DNA of 52,070 nt from Rhizobium sp. BK418 (GCF_004341105.1 NZ_SLZK01000015.1:1-52070); one strand, 5' to 3'; shown: positions 26,736 through 35,368, counted from the stretch's first letter. Program-made: numbers and translations. Notes: a model not told the origin generated them from the letters alone.

Positions 26736-27797
26736 TTAACGGAGATCCGTAACGGCCTTGTATGTCTCGATTAGCAAAGCAGAGTTTTCCGGCCGCGCCT
26801 CAAGGCGGCCCGCCTCGATATCGTAGGCAAGTTCGATCACCCGCTGGTTCACGGGAGCATCCTTGCCATGAGCGCGAAGGATATCGACGACGATGCCGTT
26901 GACCTCCTGCACTTCGGCGCGTCGTCCCTTGCGCCAGTCCTGCAGTGAGGTGGTCAGAGTATCTTCTCGGGAGAAGGTCTTGAGGACCTCCTCGAAGATT
27001 TGGTCTACATATCGCTCCGGATGATTGCTCGTGACCGACGGCATGCCGATGATTGGAATGATCTTTGCGCCGTCGGCGAGTGCCGCCTGCATTGCCTCAT
27101 AGCCGGCGGCACGCATAACTTCGAGCATGCCGGGCGCGCGCGCCGCGTCGTTCAGCGGCAGGTTGATGATTGCCGACGGGACGAGTTCGGCGGCATTCAC
27201 CACGAGCTTCATCCACTTGGCGGAACGAATATCCTCCATCACCTCGACGGTGCCGGAATTTCTGAGAAGATTGGCGACGTCTTCGACGCGCTCCTGCGTC
27301 TTCGGGTCGAGTGCGCCGAGAGCAAACCAGGATTCGTCGTGGTCGTTCTGCCGGTTCGTGATGCCGGGCGTGAACATGTTGGAGGCGATCTCGATGACCG
27401 CACCGATCGTGCGCTCGCGCCCGACCACGGCAGCAATATCCTCGTGCGTCATGCCGTTTTGGAGGCCAATGACAAGGCCATCCTGGGCAAGGCAGGGTTC
27501 GATCAGCTGGCACGCCCATTTCGTGTCATAGGCTTTGACGACGAGGAAGACGACGTCAAACGGCTCCTTGATCTCGGCGACCTGGCAGACATGCAGGGCC
27601 GGCACCTTCACGTTGATCGTGCGCGTCGGCAGATTGACGGTGATGCCGTTCTCGCGGATCGCATTGACGTGATCAGGCCACTGCTCGATAAAGGTGACAT
27701 CCAGACCGGCAAGCGCAAAATCTGCGCCGATGGACGCACCTTGCGCTCCGGTGCCAACAAACGCGATCCTGGGTCCGCGCGCATCATCCCAACTCAT
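26736..27797 (-). CDS. Ketopantoate reductase (ApbA/PanE)-like oxidoreductase 1
   Basis: A 353-residue NADP-type oxidoreductase with GTGAQGASIGADFALAG at the N-terminus, VVKAYDTKWACQLIEP, VIGLQNGMTHEDIAAVVG and the C-terminal-domain helix SAKWMKLVVNAAELVPSAI in which the lysine and asparagine of the family active site are kept. True PanE acts in pantothenate synthesis, but the location inside a transporter operon and the nearby paralogue argue for a catabolic 2-keto or 2-hydroxy acid substrate. AAAGGAG precedes the ATG. Confidence 0.87.
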   Translation of the reverse strand: MSWDDARGPRIAFVGTGAQGASIGADFALAGLDVTFIEQWPDHVNAIRENGITVNLPTRTINVKVPALHVCQVAEIKEPFDVVFLVVKAYDTKWACQLIEPCLAQDGLVIGLQNGMTHEDIAAVVGRERTIGAVIEIASNMFTPGITNRQNDHDESWFALGALDPKTQERVEDVANLLRNSGTVEVMEDIRSAKWMKLVVNAAELVPSAIINLPLNDAARAPGMLEVMRAAGYEAMQAALADGAKIIPIIGMPSVTSNHPERYVDQIFEEVLKTFSREDTLTTSLQDWRKGRRAEVQEVNGIVVDILRAHGKDAPVNQRVIELAYDIEAGRLEARPENSALLIETYKAVTDLR

Positions 27798-27875
27798 AGA
27801 CTTCTCCTTTTCAGTGGCGCAGCTTGCGCTTTCTTACAAAATCCGTTGCCCGTGACGGGCCGCCCTCGCCTCGCG

Positions 27876-28910
27876 TCAAGCAGCAAACAGCGCGCTGTTC
27901 GACGGCTGTGCAGCAAGCATCCCGCGTTCGATCGACCGCGCGAGCTCGACGACCCGTCGGTTCACCGGTGCGCTCTGGCCAGCCGCCTCCAGCGTCTTCA
28001 CAACATGCCCGTTGATATCCAGCACCTCGCCGCGGCGCCCCTTGCGCCAGTCCTGAAGGACGGTGGTCAGCGTGTCAGGCATCATGAAGGTCTTGCAAAC
28101 CTCGTCGAAAATTTCGTCGACATATCGCTCTGGATCGTTTGTCGTCGTCGGAGGCATTCCCAGGATCGGCACGATGCTTGCGCCATCCGCCTGCGCGGCG
28201 CGCATCGCCTCGTAGCCGGCTGCCCGCATGACTTCAGCCATCCCATCGACCTTGACGGCCTCGGCAAAGGGAAGACCCAGGATTGCGGAAGGAACGAGTT
28301 GCGCCGCATTGACGATCAGCTTCATCCACTTGGCAGACCGGATTTCATCCGACATCTCCACCCTGCCGCTGGCACGCAGCAGTTCAGCAATCGTCTCGAC
28401 GCGTTCACGATTGGCAGGGTGGAGTGCGCCAACGGCAAACCAGGATGTATCGTGATCGTTCTGACGGTTGGAAATGCCGGGCTCGAACATGTTGGACGCC
28501 ATGTCGAACACGGCGCCGACGGTGCGCTCGGCGCCGACGACGGACGCGATTGCATGTTGCGTCATGCCGTTCTGTACGCCGACGACAAGCCCATCGGGCG
28601 CCAGGACCGGCTCGATCAACTGACATGTCCAGGACGTGTCGTATGCCTTGACGACGACGAAAATCAGATCGAAGCGCTCACGGATCTCTGCAACTTGGCA
28701 GAGATGTTTGGCGCAAACGTTTGCATGAATACTGCGCGATGGAAAGTTCACCTTTAGGCCATCGGCGTTCATGGCGTCGACGTGGTCCGGCCACTGCTCG
28801 ATGAACGTAACGTGCCGTCCGGCCTTGACGAAATCCGCACCGATCGCAGCACCCTGAGCGCCTGCACCGACAAAGGCAATATTCAAATCGCTCTGCGACA
28901 CCCAGGACAT
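27876..28910 (-). CDS. Ketopantoate reductase (ApbA/PanE)-like oxidoreductase 2 (paralogue)
   Basis: A 344-residue paralogue of the next gene, obviously similar along its length: GAGAQGAAIGADFVKAG, VVKAYDTSWTCQLIEP, VVGVQNGMTQHAIASVVG and SAKWMKLIVNAAQLVPSAI. Both family active-site residues are kept. It is the first gene of the system 3 unit. The start at 28910 has AGGAGG before it. A perfect GCAAACGTTTGC palindrome lies inside the gene about 190 bases after the start, and a near-copy lies upstream; both look like LacI-family operators. Confidence 0.87.
   Translation of the reverse strand: MSWVSQSDLNIAFVGAGAQGAAIGADFVKAGRHVTFIEQWPDHVDAMNADGLKVNFPSRSIHANVCAKHLCQVAEIRERFDLIFVVVKAYDTSWTCQLIEPVLAPDGLVVGVQNGMTQHAIASVVGAERTVGAVFDMASNMFEPGISNRQNDHDTSWFAVGALHPANRERVETIAELLRASGRVEMSDEIRSAKWMKLIVNAAQLVPSAILGLPFAEAVKVDGMAEVMRAAGYEAMRAAQADGASIVPILGMPPTTTNDPERYVDEIFDEVCKTFMMPDTLTTVLQDWRKGRRGEVLDINGHVVKTLEAAGQSAPVNRRVVELARSIERGMLAAQPSNSALFAA
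28713..28724. promoter_or_regulatory. Candidate LacI-family operator inside the first paralogue gene
   Basis: GCAAACGTTTGC, a perfect 12-base palindrome with the central CG step common in LacI-family operators. It lies within the coding region, about 282 bases from the upstream copy, a spacing that would permit looping. Confidence 0.45.
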
Positions 28911-28992
28911 GACGCCTCCTCTCCACTCTTCGACGCCATCAGGCGCCGCTCCATCGGGGGACACGGTTAGAGGTTAACGCAAGCAAAGTCAA

Positions 28993-29008
28993 GAACAAAC
29001 GTTTGCTC
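28993..29008. promoter_or_regulatory. Candidate LacI-family operator in the divergent promoter region
   Basis: GAACAAACGTTTGCTC: the core CAAACGTTTG (28996-29005) is a perfect palindrome and the outer GA/TC bases also match. It lies 86 bases before the paralogue start and about 325 before the LacI gene, so it could control both directions. Confidence 0.6.
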
Positions 29009-29331
29009 AAAATTCTCTACGGAACTTGAAGAGTTCCGAGATGTCTCCATTTACATAAATAATTACAGGTGTTTGCTCGAATGATAAAAGAGAAATCGTT
29101 TGGCCTTTTTCGGGATTTCTCTGCGTGTATACCTCGGTTCGAAGGCCAATTTTGTTCATGTTTCAGGCTATTTCTGATGCCGGCACAGGAAGTTTCCAGG
29201 CATTAATGCGCCTATAAATTGCGGCTTTCGCAGTGGAGCACGACCTGAAGGAACGACAAGGCATCTTGTGCGCAAAGGTTTGGTCGAATATTTTCCGCCC
29301 AGGTAAAACACACTGTTCCGAATTGGAAGCG

Positions 29332-30438
29332 ATGAACGACACCCCGAAACGCCCAGACGGCAAGCGAGCCCGCGCAACAATCGTTGACGTGGCCAAGGGT
29401 GCTGGCGTGCATGTTTCGACCGCCTCGCGTGCGCTCAGTCCTGGCGCGACACACCGCATATCCAGCAAGGTCGTCCGCAAGATCGAGAAGGTTGCCGAGG
29501 AACTTGGCTACAAGCGCAACACGCTCGCCTCCAGCCTGCGGACCCAGCGTACGGGAACGATCGGCCTGATAGTTCCGAATCTCAGCGACCCTCTGTTCTC
29601 GCCGATCATTGCCGCAGTCGAAGAGCGCGTCGCCACGGAAGGCTATATTACCTTCGTTGCCAACTCCGATTATAGCGGGGCAAAGCTGCGTTCCATCATC
29701 GACAGGATGAGCAGCCAGTTCGTCGCCGGCCTGGTTGTCGCCAGCTTCGAACTCAATGACTCCGCCGTTGAGATGTGCCTCAAGCTCGGTATTCCGACCG
29801 TGGCGGTTCTTCGCGATCCCCGCGACACGCGCATCTCCTCTGTCTGCATGGATGACGCCGCCGGCGTCAAGGCGATGGTCGAGCATATTCTTGATCTCGG
29901 CCACAAGGACATCACCTATGTCACCCCGCCGCTTGCTGCGTCGACGGCCCAAAACCGGCTTGAAGGCTTTCAGGCTGCCGGCCGGCTTGCAAAAGCAGCC
30001 GGTTGCCGGTTCGACGTTGTCGAGGCGCGCGCCTATGACGTGCCGGAGGGCGAACGTATCATGAAACAGATGCTGGCCACCGGTCTGTCCAGCACCGCGG
30101 TAATGGCATTCAACGACCTTCTGGCAGTAGGCTGTCTTGTTGCATTGAAATCGGCCGGAGTGGCTTGCCCGGGCGAGATATCCCTGACCGGCGTCAACGA
30201 TCTCCCCTTCATGAACCTGCTTTCGCCTCCACTCACGAGCCTTCATACCGCGGGCCGCGACCTCGGCTTCGAGAGCGCTGATCTATTGATGAGCCTGATC
30301 AAGAACCTATCGCAGCCCAGCAAGCGCATTCTGCTCACGCCGCATCCCGTCTTGAGAGGCAGTACGGGCCCGGCGCCCGCCGCATCGCCGCGAACGAGCC
30401 AGGCTGAGGCGCAAGGCGATACCTCCGCCGTGGACTAA
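29332..30438 (+). CDS. LacI-family transcriptional regulator
   Basis: A 368-residue LacI/GalR-type repressor. The N-terminal helix-turn-helix and hinge are complete (IVDVAKGAGVHVSTASRALS, then KVAEELGYKRN and SSLRTQRTGTIGLIVPNLSD), followed by the periplasmic-binding-like sensor with DDAAGVKAMVEHILDLGHKD and VMAFNDLLAVG. The start at 29332 has GGAAG shortly before it; an extension to 29233 lacks support. It is divergent from the paralogue/system 3 unit, and palindromes of the LacI operator type lie between and inside them, so that unit is the likely target. The tail is rich in Ala/Pro/Ser and probably disordered. Confidence 0.92.
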   Translation: MNDTPKRPDGKRARATIVDVAKGAGVHVSTASRALSPGATHRISSKVVRKIEKVAEELGYKRNTLASSLRTQRTGTIGLIVPNLSDPLFSPIIAAVEERVATEGYITFVANSDYSGAKLRSIIDRMSSQFVAGLVVASFELNDSAVEMCLKLGIPTVAVLRDPRDTRISSVCMDDAAGVKAMVEHILDLGHKDITYVTPPLAASTAQNRLEGFQAAGRLAKAAGCRFDVVEARAYDVPEGERIMKQMLATGLSSTAVMAFNDLLAVGCLVALKSAGVACPGEISLTGVNDLPFMNLLSPPLTSLHTAGRDLGFESADLLMSLIKNLSQPSKRILLTPHPVLRGSTGPAPAASPRTSQAEAQGDTSAVD

Positions 30439-30478
30439 GCGCGCCGCCACCGAGCGAACGCGCAGCAACTGCTCCCGA

Positions 30479-31252
30479 TCAGGTCAGCCGGCATCCGCCG
30501 TTTACGTCGAGGGTGGCCCCGATGAAATAGCTAGCATCATCTGTCGACAGGAAATGGATCGCCGCGGCGATCTCCGTCGTTGCCGCCGGACGGCCGAGCG
30601 GTATCTTGGCCCACTCGATCTCGCGCATCGCCTCTGCCGAAATGCCACGCTTCTCCGCCTCGACGGCTAGAGCATTGTAATGCATGGGCGTATCAATATT
30701 GCCAGGCGCAACGCAATTCACCCGGATTTCAGGGGCGAGTTCGATGGCAACGCTTTGCGTCAGCGAAATCAGCGCCGCCTTGGAGGCGCAGTAGGGGCTG
30801 AAGAAGGCATGCCCTTCGCGGCCCCAGTAGCTGCCAACGTTGACGATCGATGCATTGCCCGCCGCTCGCATCAAAGGAACGGCTGCGCTGATGAACTTCA
30901 CGTTCGCCCGAAGATTGATGTTTTGCACCTTGTCCCAGAGGGACATGTCGATGTTTGCGATGCTGACGGCCGGATGGTTGACTGCCGCAATCAATCCGAG
31001 GAAGCGCAGAGGAATGCCTGTCTGCGCCGCCCGCTCGATCACCCGATCGATCTCCACGTCACGCTCGAGATCTATCTGCATTCCGATGCTGGTCCGTCCA
31101 GAGCCGGAAGACAGCTCCTCCGCGACGTCAACAACCTGCGGAGCCCGATCGCACAACAGAAGAGACCAACCACTTTCAGCAAATCGGCGCGCAGTAGCAC
31201 GACCGACTTCGCCCGACGCACCGGTTAGAATTGCTAGTTTCCCGTCTGACAT
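30479..31252 (-). CDS. Short-chain dehydrogenase/reductase (SDR 3)
   Basis: A 257-residue classical SDR with TGASGEVGRATARRFA, a diverged middle motif (GLIAAVNH instead of the usual NNAG), VNVGSYWGREG, and YCASKAALISLTQSVA carrying Tyr and Lys, ending LDVNGGCRLT. The missing NAG asparagine pattern is unusual and may change substrate handling. GGGAGGAAAAA precedes the ATG. It is convergent to the LacI gene, and TTATCC box copy D lies 72 bases upstream, linking it to the main catabolic regulon. Confidence 0.85.
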   Translation of the reverse strand: MSDGKLAILTGASGEVGRATARRFAESGWSLLLCDRAPQVVDVAEELSSGSGRTSIGMQIDLERDVEIDRVIERAAQTGIPLRFLGLIAAVNHPAVSIANIDMSLWDKVQNINLRANVKFISAAVPLMRAAGNASIVNVGSYWGREGHAFFSPYCASKAALISLTQSVAIELAPEIRVNCVAPGNIDTPMHYNALAVEAEKRGISAEAMREIEWAKIPLGRPAATTEIAAAIHFLSTDDASYFIGATLDVNGGCRLT

Positions 31253-31323
31253 GGATTTTTTCCTCCCGATAACTAACGCCTGCGACGATCGTAAGGAGGA
31301 AATCAGAAATGTGAACGAGTAGA

Positions 31324-31340
31324 TTATCCATTTTGGACGC
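31324..31340. promoter_or_regulatory. Candidate operator, TTATCC box copy D
   Basis: TTATCCATTTTGGACGC, identical to copy B over the first 14 bases. It lies 72 bases upstream of SDR 3 in an otherwise empty region. Confidence 0.5.
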
Positions 31341-31563
31341 CCCCTCGAACGCTCGAATTAACGGTCTATCGGAACGACGGCGACCTTCGTAATCCGGACA
31401 GTAACAACCATGTCGAGCTCTAGGAAGGCTAGGTGCGAGCCATGTTGACCTTGTGTTGCTTCAAGACAAGCTCCGGCGGCACCGAAATGCCGGTCCTGAG
31501 AGAAAGGTGACGATTTCTACCGGAGACATGGGTGACACTTTTTGCCTTTTGCGGGAGGTGTTG

Positions 31564-31791
31564 ATGCCGTGGAGAGAGACTTCGGGGGGTGCCGGTCGTT
31601 CGGGATCTCGCGCAAGACCGGCTACTGGATTTTCAATCGCTATTAAGGACGACGGCCTGGAGGGCCCTGACGGACCGGTCTCGAAGGTCGGTGCGTTATG
31701 CCCAACCAGTTGGCCGAGCCGATCGAGGCCATGATCATGCGATGCAGACAAGACACGCCGCGCCGGCGCGCAAGATCCGCGAGCACTGCGA
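31564..31791 (+). pseudogene. Remnant of an IS481-type transposase
   Basis: Pieces in different frames match the N-terminal part of IS481-like DDE transposases: MPWRET at the start, then FGISRKTGYWIFNRY, then LTDRSRRSVRYA, then a stretch equivalent to ARKIRE. The part between MPWRET and FGISR is deleted, there is a TAA after FNRY, and at least two frameshifts. No terminal repeats were recognised. It marks the left end of the decayed zone. Confidence 0.75.
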
Positions 31792-31936
31792 CACCTTTAT
31801 CCCGGAAACCAGTTGACTGATAAATAAGGCTTCCAGGCATAAGGATGATATGAAGCTTGTCGACGCGATGATGCGAGGAACATGATGCTGCTTGTGCAGT
31901 TGACGGCTAGAGACCCCGCGGCGCACATCTTTGCGG

Positions 31937-32830
31937 TCACTGCTTTTTGACGCTCGCTTGGAAGATTTCATCAGCGCTGCGAGCCAAATGATCATTCATC
32001 TGTGCATCCGTCATGTGAACACGAAGGTCTTCGACAAGCGCCCGGGAAAAGCTTGCGATCACGCCTTTATTCTTTCGAAGTTCTGCACAGGCTTCGCCGC
32101 GGCTATAGCCACCGGACAAGGCAAGTACGCGCATTACATTCGGGCTTTCTACGAACGGTTTGTATAAGTCAGGAACCGTCGGAATCGTAAGTTTAAGCAT
32201 CACCTTCAGGTTAGCAGGTAAAGATTCGAGGCCTTTAATGATCTCGTCGCGCAAAATTGCTTCAGCGCCTTCTTTATCGGGGCTGGAAATTAGAACCTCT
32301 GGCTCGATGATAGGCGTTAGGCCATAACTCGCAATGTGTTTGGCAACGTCGAACTGCTGTGCAACGACGGCAGCAATTCCGCTCCGAGATGGCAATCTCA
32401 CGACCGAACGCATTTTTGTGCCGAAGATGCCTTTTCTGGCTGCACGCTTAAGCAATGAGTCAAGTTCTGGCATGGGCTTCATCATTTGAACACCATCGTG
32501 CTCGTGCTCGCGCCCGCTATCGACCTTGAGAAGGGGCACAACATGACGGCCTCGCCAGAGGTAAGAAGGGATCGATTCCCCTTCCACGTCACTGTCCATC
32601 GTTTTTTCGAACAGTATGGCAGCTATGATCTTGTTGCCGAAAAAGGCGGGGGAGGTGATTATCCGCAGTCTCATCTCGTGGATGAGATTGAACATTTCCG
32701 TTTCGCTACTGTATGCGCTGTCTGGAATGCCGTACAAGCGCAGCGCCTCCGGAGTGGATCCTCCGCTTTGATCCAGCGCTGCAACAAAGCCTGGAGCGCG
32801 GGTCATCTGATCGGTCATCTCGTCAAGCAT
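31937..32830 (-). CDS. fda: Class I fructose-bisphosphate aldolase (bacterial short type)
   Basis: A 297-residue Schiff-base aldolase that would cleave fructose 1,6-bisphosphate to two triose phosphates in the cytoplasm. It follows the staphylococcal-type class I pattern throughout: FVAALDQSGGSTPEALRLYG, FEKTMDSDVEG, GVQMMKPMPELDSLL, IIEPEV and VMLKLTIPT with the Schiff-base lysine at about 213, ending with ALSGGYSRGEA. Length is normal. It overlaps the stop of the DsbA-type gene by eight bases and uses AAGGAG inside that gene. It does not belong to the CUT2 operons by position. Confidence 0.93.
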   Translation of the reverse strand: MLDEMTDQMTRAPGFVAALDQSGGSTPEALRLYGIPDSAYSSETEMFNLIHEMRLRIITSPAFFGNKIIAAILFEKTMDSDVEGESIPSYLWRGRHVVPLLKVDSGREHEHDGVQMMKPMPELDSLLKRAARKGIFGTKMRSVVRLPSRSGIAAVVAQQFDVAKHIASYGLTPIIEPEVLISSPDKEGAEAILRDEIIKGLESLPANLKVMLKLTIPTVPDLYKPFVESPNVMRVLALSGGYSRGEACAELRKNKGVIASFSRALVEDLRVHMTDAQMNDHLARSADEIFQASVKKQ

Positions 32831-33521
32831 TATTCACTTCTCCTTGAAGGGATGAAGGGTCCTGCCCTCCTTTGGCGATGCGAACCAGCGCTTCAAAATC
32901 ATCTTGAGCGACAAATCCCCGTATTGCCCGGCCCGCGATTATCCAGGTTGGTGTTGCAGTCACACCGATTTGGTGACCCATGCGCTCGCTTTCAGTGAGC
33001 CAGGCACCTGCCTCCCCGCTGAGGAGGCTCTGACGCAATCGGTCCACATCGTCGACCACTTCACTGATGCATTGTAACACGATGCCTGGATCACCGATAT
33101 CCAGCCCATCAGCGAAATGAGCGCGAAACAGGCGCTCCTGCACGGACGCGAAAGAGGAGATCTTGTTGCGACGGACCCATTCGGCCGCGGAAAGCGCGAC
33201 GCGAGAATTCGGTAGGCGTGGTGGCCAGTGCAGCGGCATGCCAAGAGTTTTGGCGTCGCTTTCTATTCTCTCGTACATGAGGCCGATCCGCTCTCCGATG
33301 TGGACGCCCTCCTTGGGAATATCAGGATGCGCCTGGAAAGGTAGCTCCACGACCGTCATGCCCCGATCCTGCAAGAGATTCGTTCGGGCCTGCCCAAGGT
33401 AGCAGAACGGGCAGGTGAGGTCATACCAATGCAACACGATCGAATTGATTCCCGCCATCTCTATCAGCCGTGCTGGAGCGGCTGATCGAATATCACCCAC
33501 GCTAACGGACGTGCCTGTCAT
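32823..33521 (-). CDS. DsbA/FrnE-type thioredoxin-fold oxidoreductase
   Basis: A 232-residue thioredoxin-fold protein with the redox motif CPFC at residues 37-40 (LTCPFCYLGQ) and a cis-proline segment ATPTWIIAG near the end, separated by a helical insert, as in the DsbA/FrnE and 2-hydroxychromene isomerase group. No signal peptide is evident, so it is likely cytoplasmic, as for FrnE. GAGGACAGACA precedes the ATG. The aldolase gene starts within its last codons, so both are made from one transcript. Substrate unknown. Confidence 0.85.
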   Translation of the reverse strand: MTGTSVSVGDIRSAAPARLIEMAGINSIVLHWYDLTCPFCYLGQARTNLLQDRGMTVVELPFQAHPDIPKEGVHIGERIGLMYERIESDAKTLGMPLHWPPRLPNSRVALSAAEWVRRNKISSFASVQERLFRAHFADGLDIGDPGIVLQCISEVVDDVDRLRQSLLSGEAGAWLTESERMGHQIGVTATPTWIIAGRAIRGFVAQDDFEALVRIAKGGQDPSSLQGEVNNA

Positions 33522-33685
33522 TGTCTGTCCTCATCATCCGGCCGCCAGAATTGGCCTCACCGCTTACGCGTTGCCTCAAAGAGGAGCCAAACCCGCCGCT
33601 CGGCCTCATCAATCCAATTTTCGACCATGCTTGTCGTCGCGCAATCGGAATACGCGGATGTTAGCTCATGTAACTGCCTTAGAAA

Positions 33686-34071
33686 TTAGACAAGTTGCGC
33701 GTTATCTTCACGCATCTCGGAGAGCATGTCATCGGGCGTAACATACTCCACATCATTGTCTACAAGACGTTGCAGTCGAGCAATTTGCCCTACCGAGCGC
33801 AGGGTCGTTCCGCCCGCTTTGCGAGCCCGTTCAGCTACTGCGTCAGTCATAGCAAACAACTCTTCGCTCTGCTCATCAAGCAGATGATGATAGTTACGAA
33901 AGTGCGGTCCTGACATGTGCCAATGGAAGTTCTTTGTCTTGATATAAAGCGCAAAGACATCGGCCAGAAGCAAGTCAGTGCCCCCGAGATATCTTTTATA
34001 GCATCAGCCGGAAGACCACTTGGCGTTGACAGTGGGGCGCGGCGTACTTCTTTGGCGGCTTGACGGTCCAT
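33686..34071 (-). pseudogene. dps: dps pseudogene (ferritin-like DNA-protection protein), frameshifted and truncated
   Basis: The N-terminal frame (MDRQAAKEVRRAPLSTPSGL, then AIKDISGAL) breaks off and the protein continues in another frame as DLLLADVFALYIKTKNFHWH, the hallmark Dps segment with its ferroxidase-region histidines, then HHLLDEQSEELFAMTDAVAE and TTLRSVGQIARLQRLV. The break is near 33975. The end is a stop after EDNAQLV, where normal Dps continues by about 50 residues. Both faults make a working dodecamer unlikely. Confidence 0.8.
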
Positions 34072-34099
34072 GAAACCCTCGTCTTGTCTGTGAAAACTA

Positions 34100-34272
34100 A
34101 ACCGTGAGGAAGCCGTATCGAAAGGACAGCTCGCAAGGTCTACAGAACCAGAAACGATGCAAAGGCGGACGTGTTCGATTACATCGAGCGCTTCTACAAT
34201 CCGAAGCGTCGGCATTCGACACTGGGCTATCTCAGCCCCATGGAATTTGAAAACAAGGTGGGATTAGCCTAA
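34100..34272 (+). pseudogene. C-terminal remnant of an IS3-family transposase
   Basis: The frame ending at the TAA (34270-34272) reads ERTARKVYRTRNDAKADVFD followed by YIERFYNPKRRHSTLGYLSP, the typical C-terminal end of IS3-family OrfB including the final catalytic-region residues. Everything upstream is missing; the join lies just upstream of the dps remnant start. Confidence 0.85.
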
Positions 34273-34399
34273 CTCGGTGTCCGAAAAACCGGCAGCAGGC
34301 CAATTGGCTTTCGTCGCGCAAAGAAGCTCGCGAGAATGGCGCGGTGCTGATTGATGAGTGGGCGGTGGGGTCAAGCCTGATTGGCGACTTGTCCAAGTA

Positions 34400-34995
34400 G
34401 CCGAATCTCGCTCATATTTCACGGGTCGGCTCCGCTCTCAAGGGTAACACCGCGATTACTTCCAATCGCTCCTGGTGAACGCGGAGCCGGCACCAATGAT
34501 GTTGGAGCGGTGGGTTGCCAATTGCTGCTCGAGCGCGCCCGAGAAATCTCGAGCGCGTCGACCAGACCGAACGCGAAGTGATGCGCATCGGGCAAGGCGT
34601 CGCCGGAAGACTTCGGATCGCGTTCGTCGCAAGGCGACCTATGGGCTGCTGCCGAACATCATCAGGGGTTTCGCGCCGCCATCCCAATATCGAGCCCGCT
34701 TCGATGAACAATGCCGAGCTGAAAGCGCCCTGATCCGGCGCGAATCGACATAGCGATCGCCAAACCGCGTGTCGAGGACGACGAACTGAAGTTCGAAATC
34801 CTGGTCAAGGAACCCCTGATACTGGCAGTGCCCGACACATTCCGCGAGCGCGACTTGCGGTTGCCGGATCTCGAGGCCGAGACCTTCATCCTGTTCTCCA
34901 GGCGGCCTGAGCCGAGTTTTGCCTTTTTCGTGCTGGACGTCTGCAGGATGGACGGCTTCATCCGACATCGCAGATCATGGTACAGGACTATCTGA
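34400..34995 (+). pseudogene. LysR-family regulator pseudogene
   Basis: A decayed LysR-type gene. A trace of the DNA-binding domain (VGCQLLERAR) is followed in shifted frames by VMRIGQGVAGRLRIAFVA, YGLLPNIIRGF, and then a long in-frame piece IDIAIAKPRVEDDELKFEIL going on to LVKEPLILAVPDTF, the effector-domain core of CatR/BenM-like regulators. At least three frame changes and a stop at 34993 end it. It may once have controlled an aromatic pathway. Confidence 0.8.
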
Positions 34996-35266
34996 CGGCC
35001 ATCAGTCTTGTTTCCGTCTGAGTCGTAATCTGTCTCGTCCCGCACTCGGTCTCACATACCCACAGGCCGGGCGTCGGATATAGCGACTATATTGGCAGCA
35101 TCCGGGAACAGTGCTGTCGCTCAATTATCGCCGCGACAACCGCTCACCCCATGTTTTCTGCTTCGTGGGGCTGGCGAGAAAGATGGGCAGGATGGGCTGG
35201 CCTGCCACCGCTGGCGCAGGCAGCACCTGCCTATACTGCCATACCGCTGATTTCCAGCATCGATGA

Positions 35267-35368
35267 AGCTCGATGATGACGACGATCATCATGAAGATGA
35301 ACAGCCAGCTCGACGACCTGTTGCCTTGGGCCTACGTCCATAAGCCAGAAACCGAATCAGTGGTCTGA
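35267..35368 (+). pseudogene. C-terminal remnant of an IS66-family transposase (TnpC)
   Basis: The frame ends MKMNSQLDDLLPWAYVHKPE, stop at 35366-35368. The pattern NSQxDxLLPWAY just before the stop is the usual end of IS66 TnpC. The sequence between the LysR remnant and this point (about 35000-35266) has no readable protein and is probably degraded IS DNA. Confidence 0.65.

Noticed and set aside
27000..28757. Open frame of 585 codons on the plus strand
   Set aside because: It spans both ketopantoate-reductase-like genes and the gap between them in antisense; composition is that of a shadow frame.
29212..30246. Open frame of 344 codons antisense to the LacI gene
   Set aside because: The LacI reading is complete with all domain motifs; the antisense frame has none.
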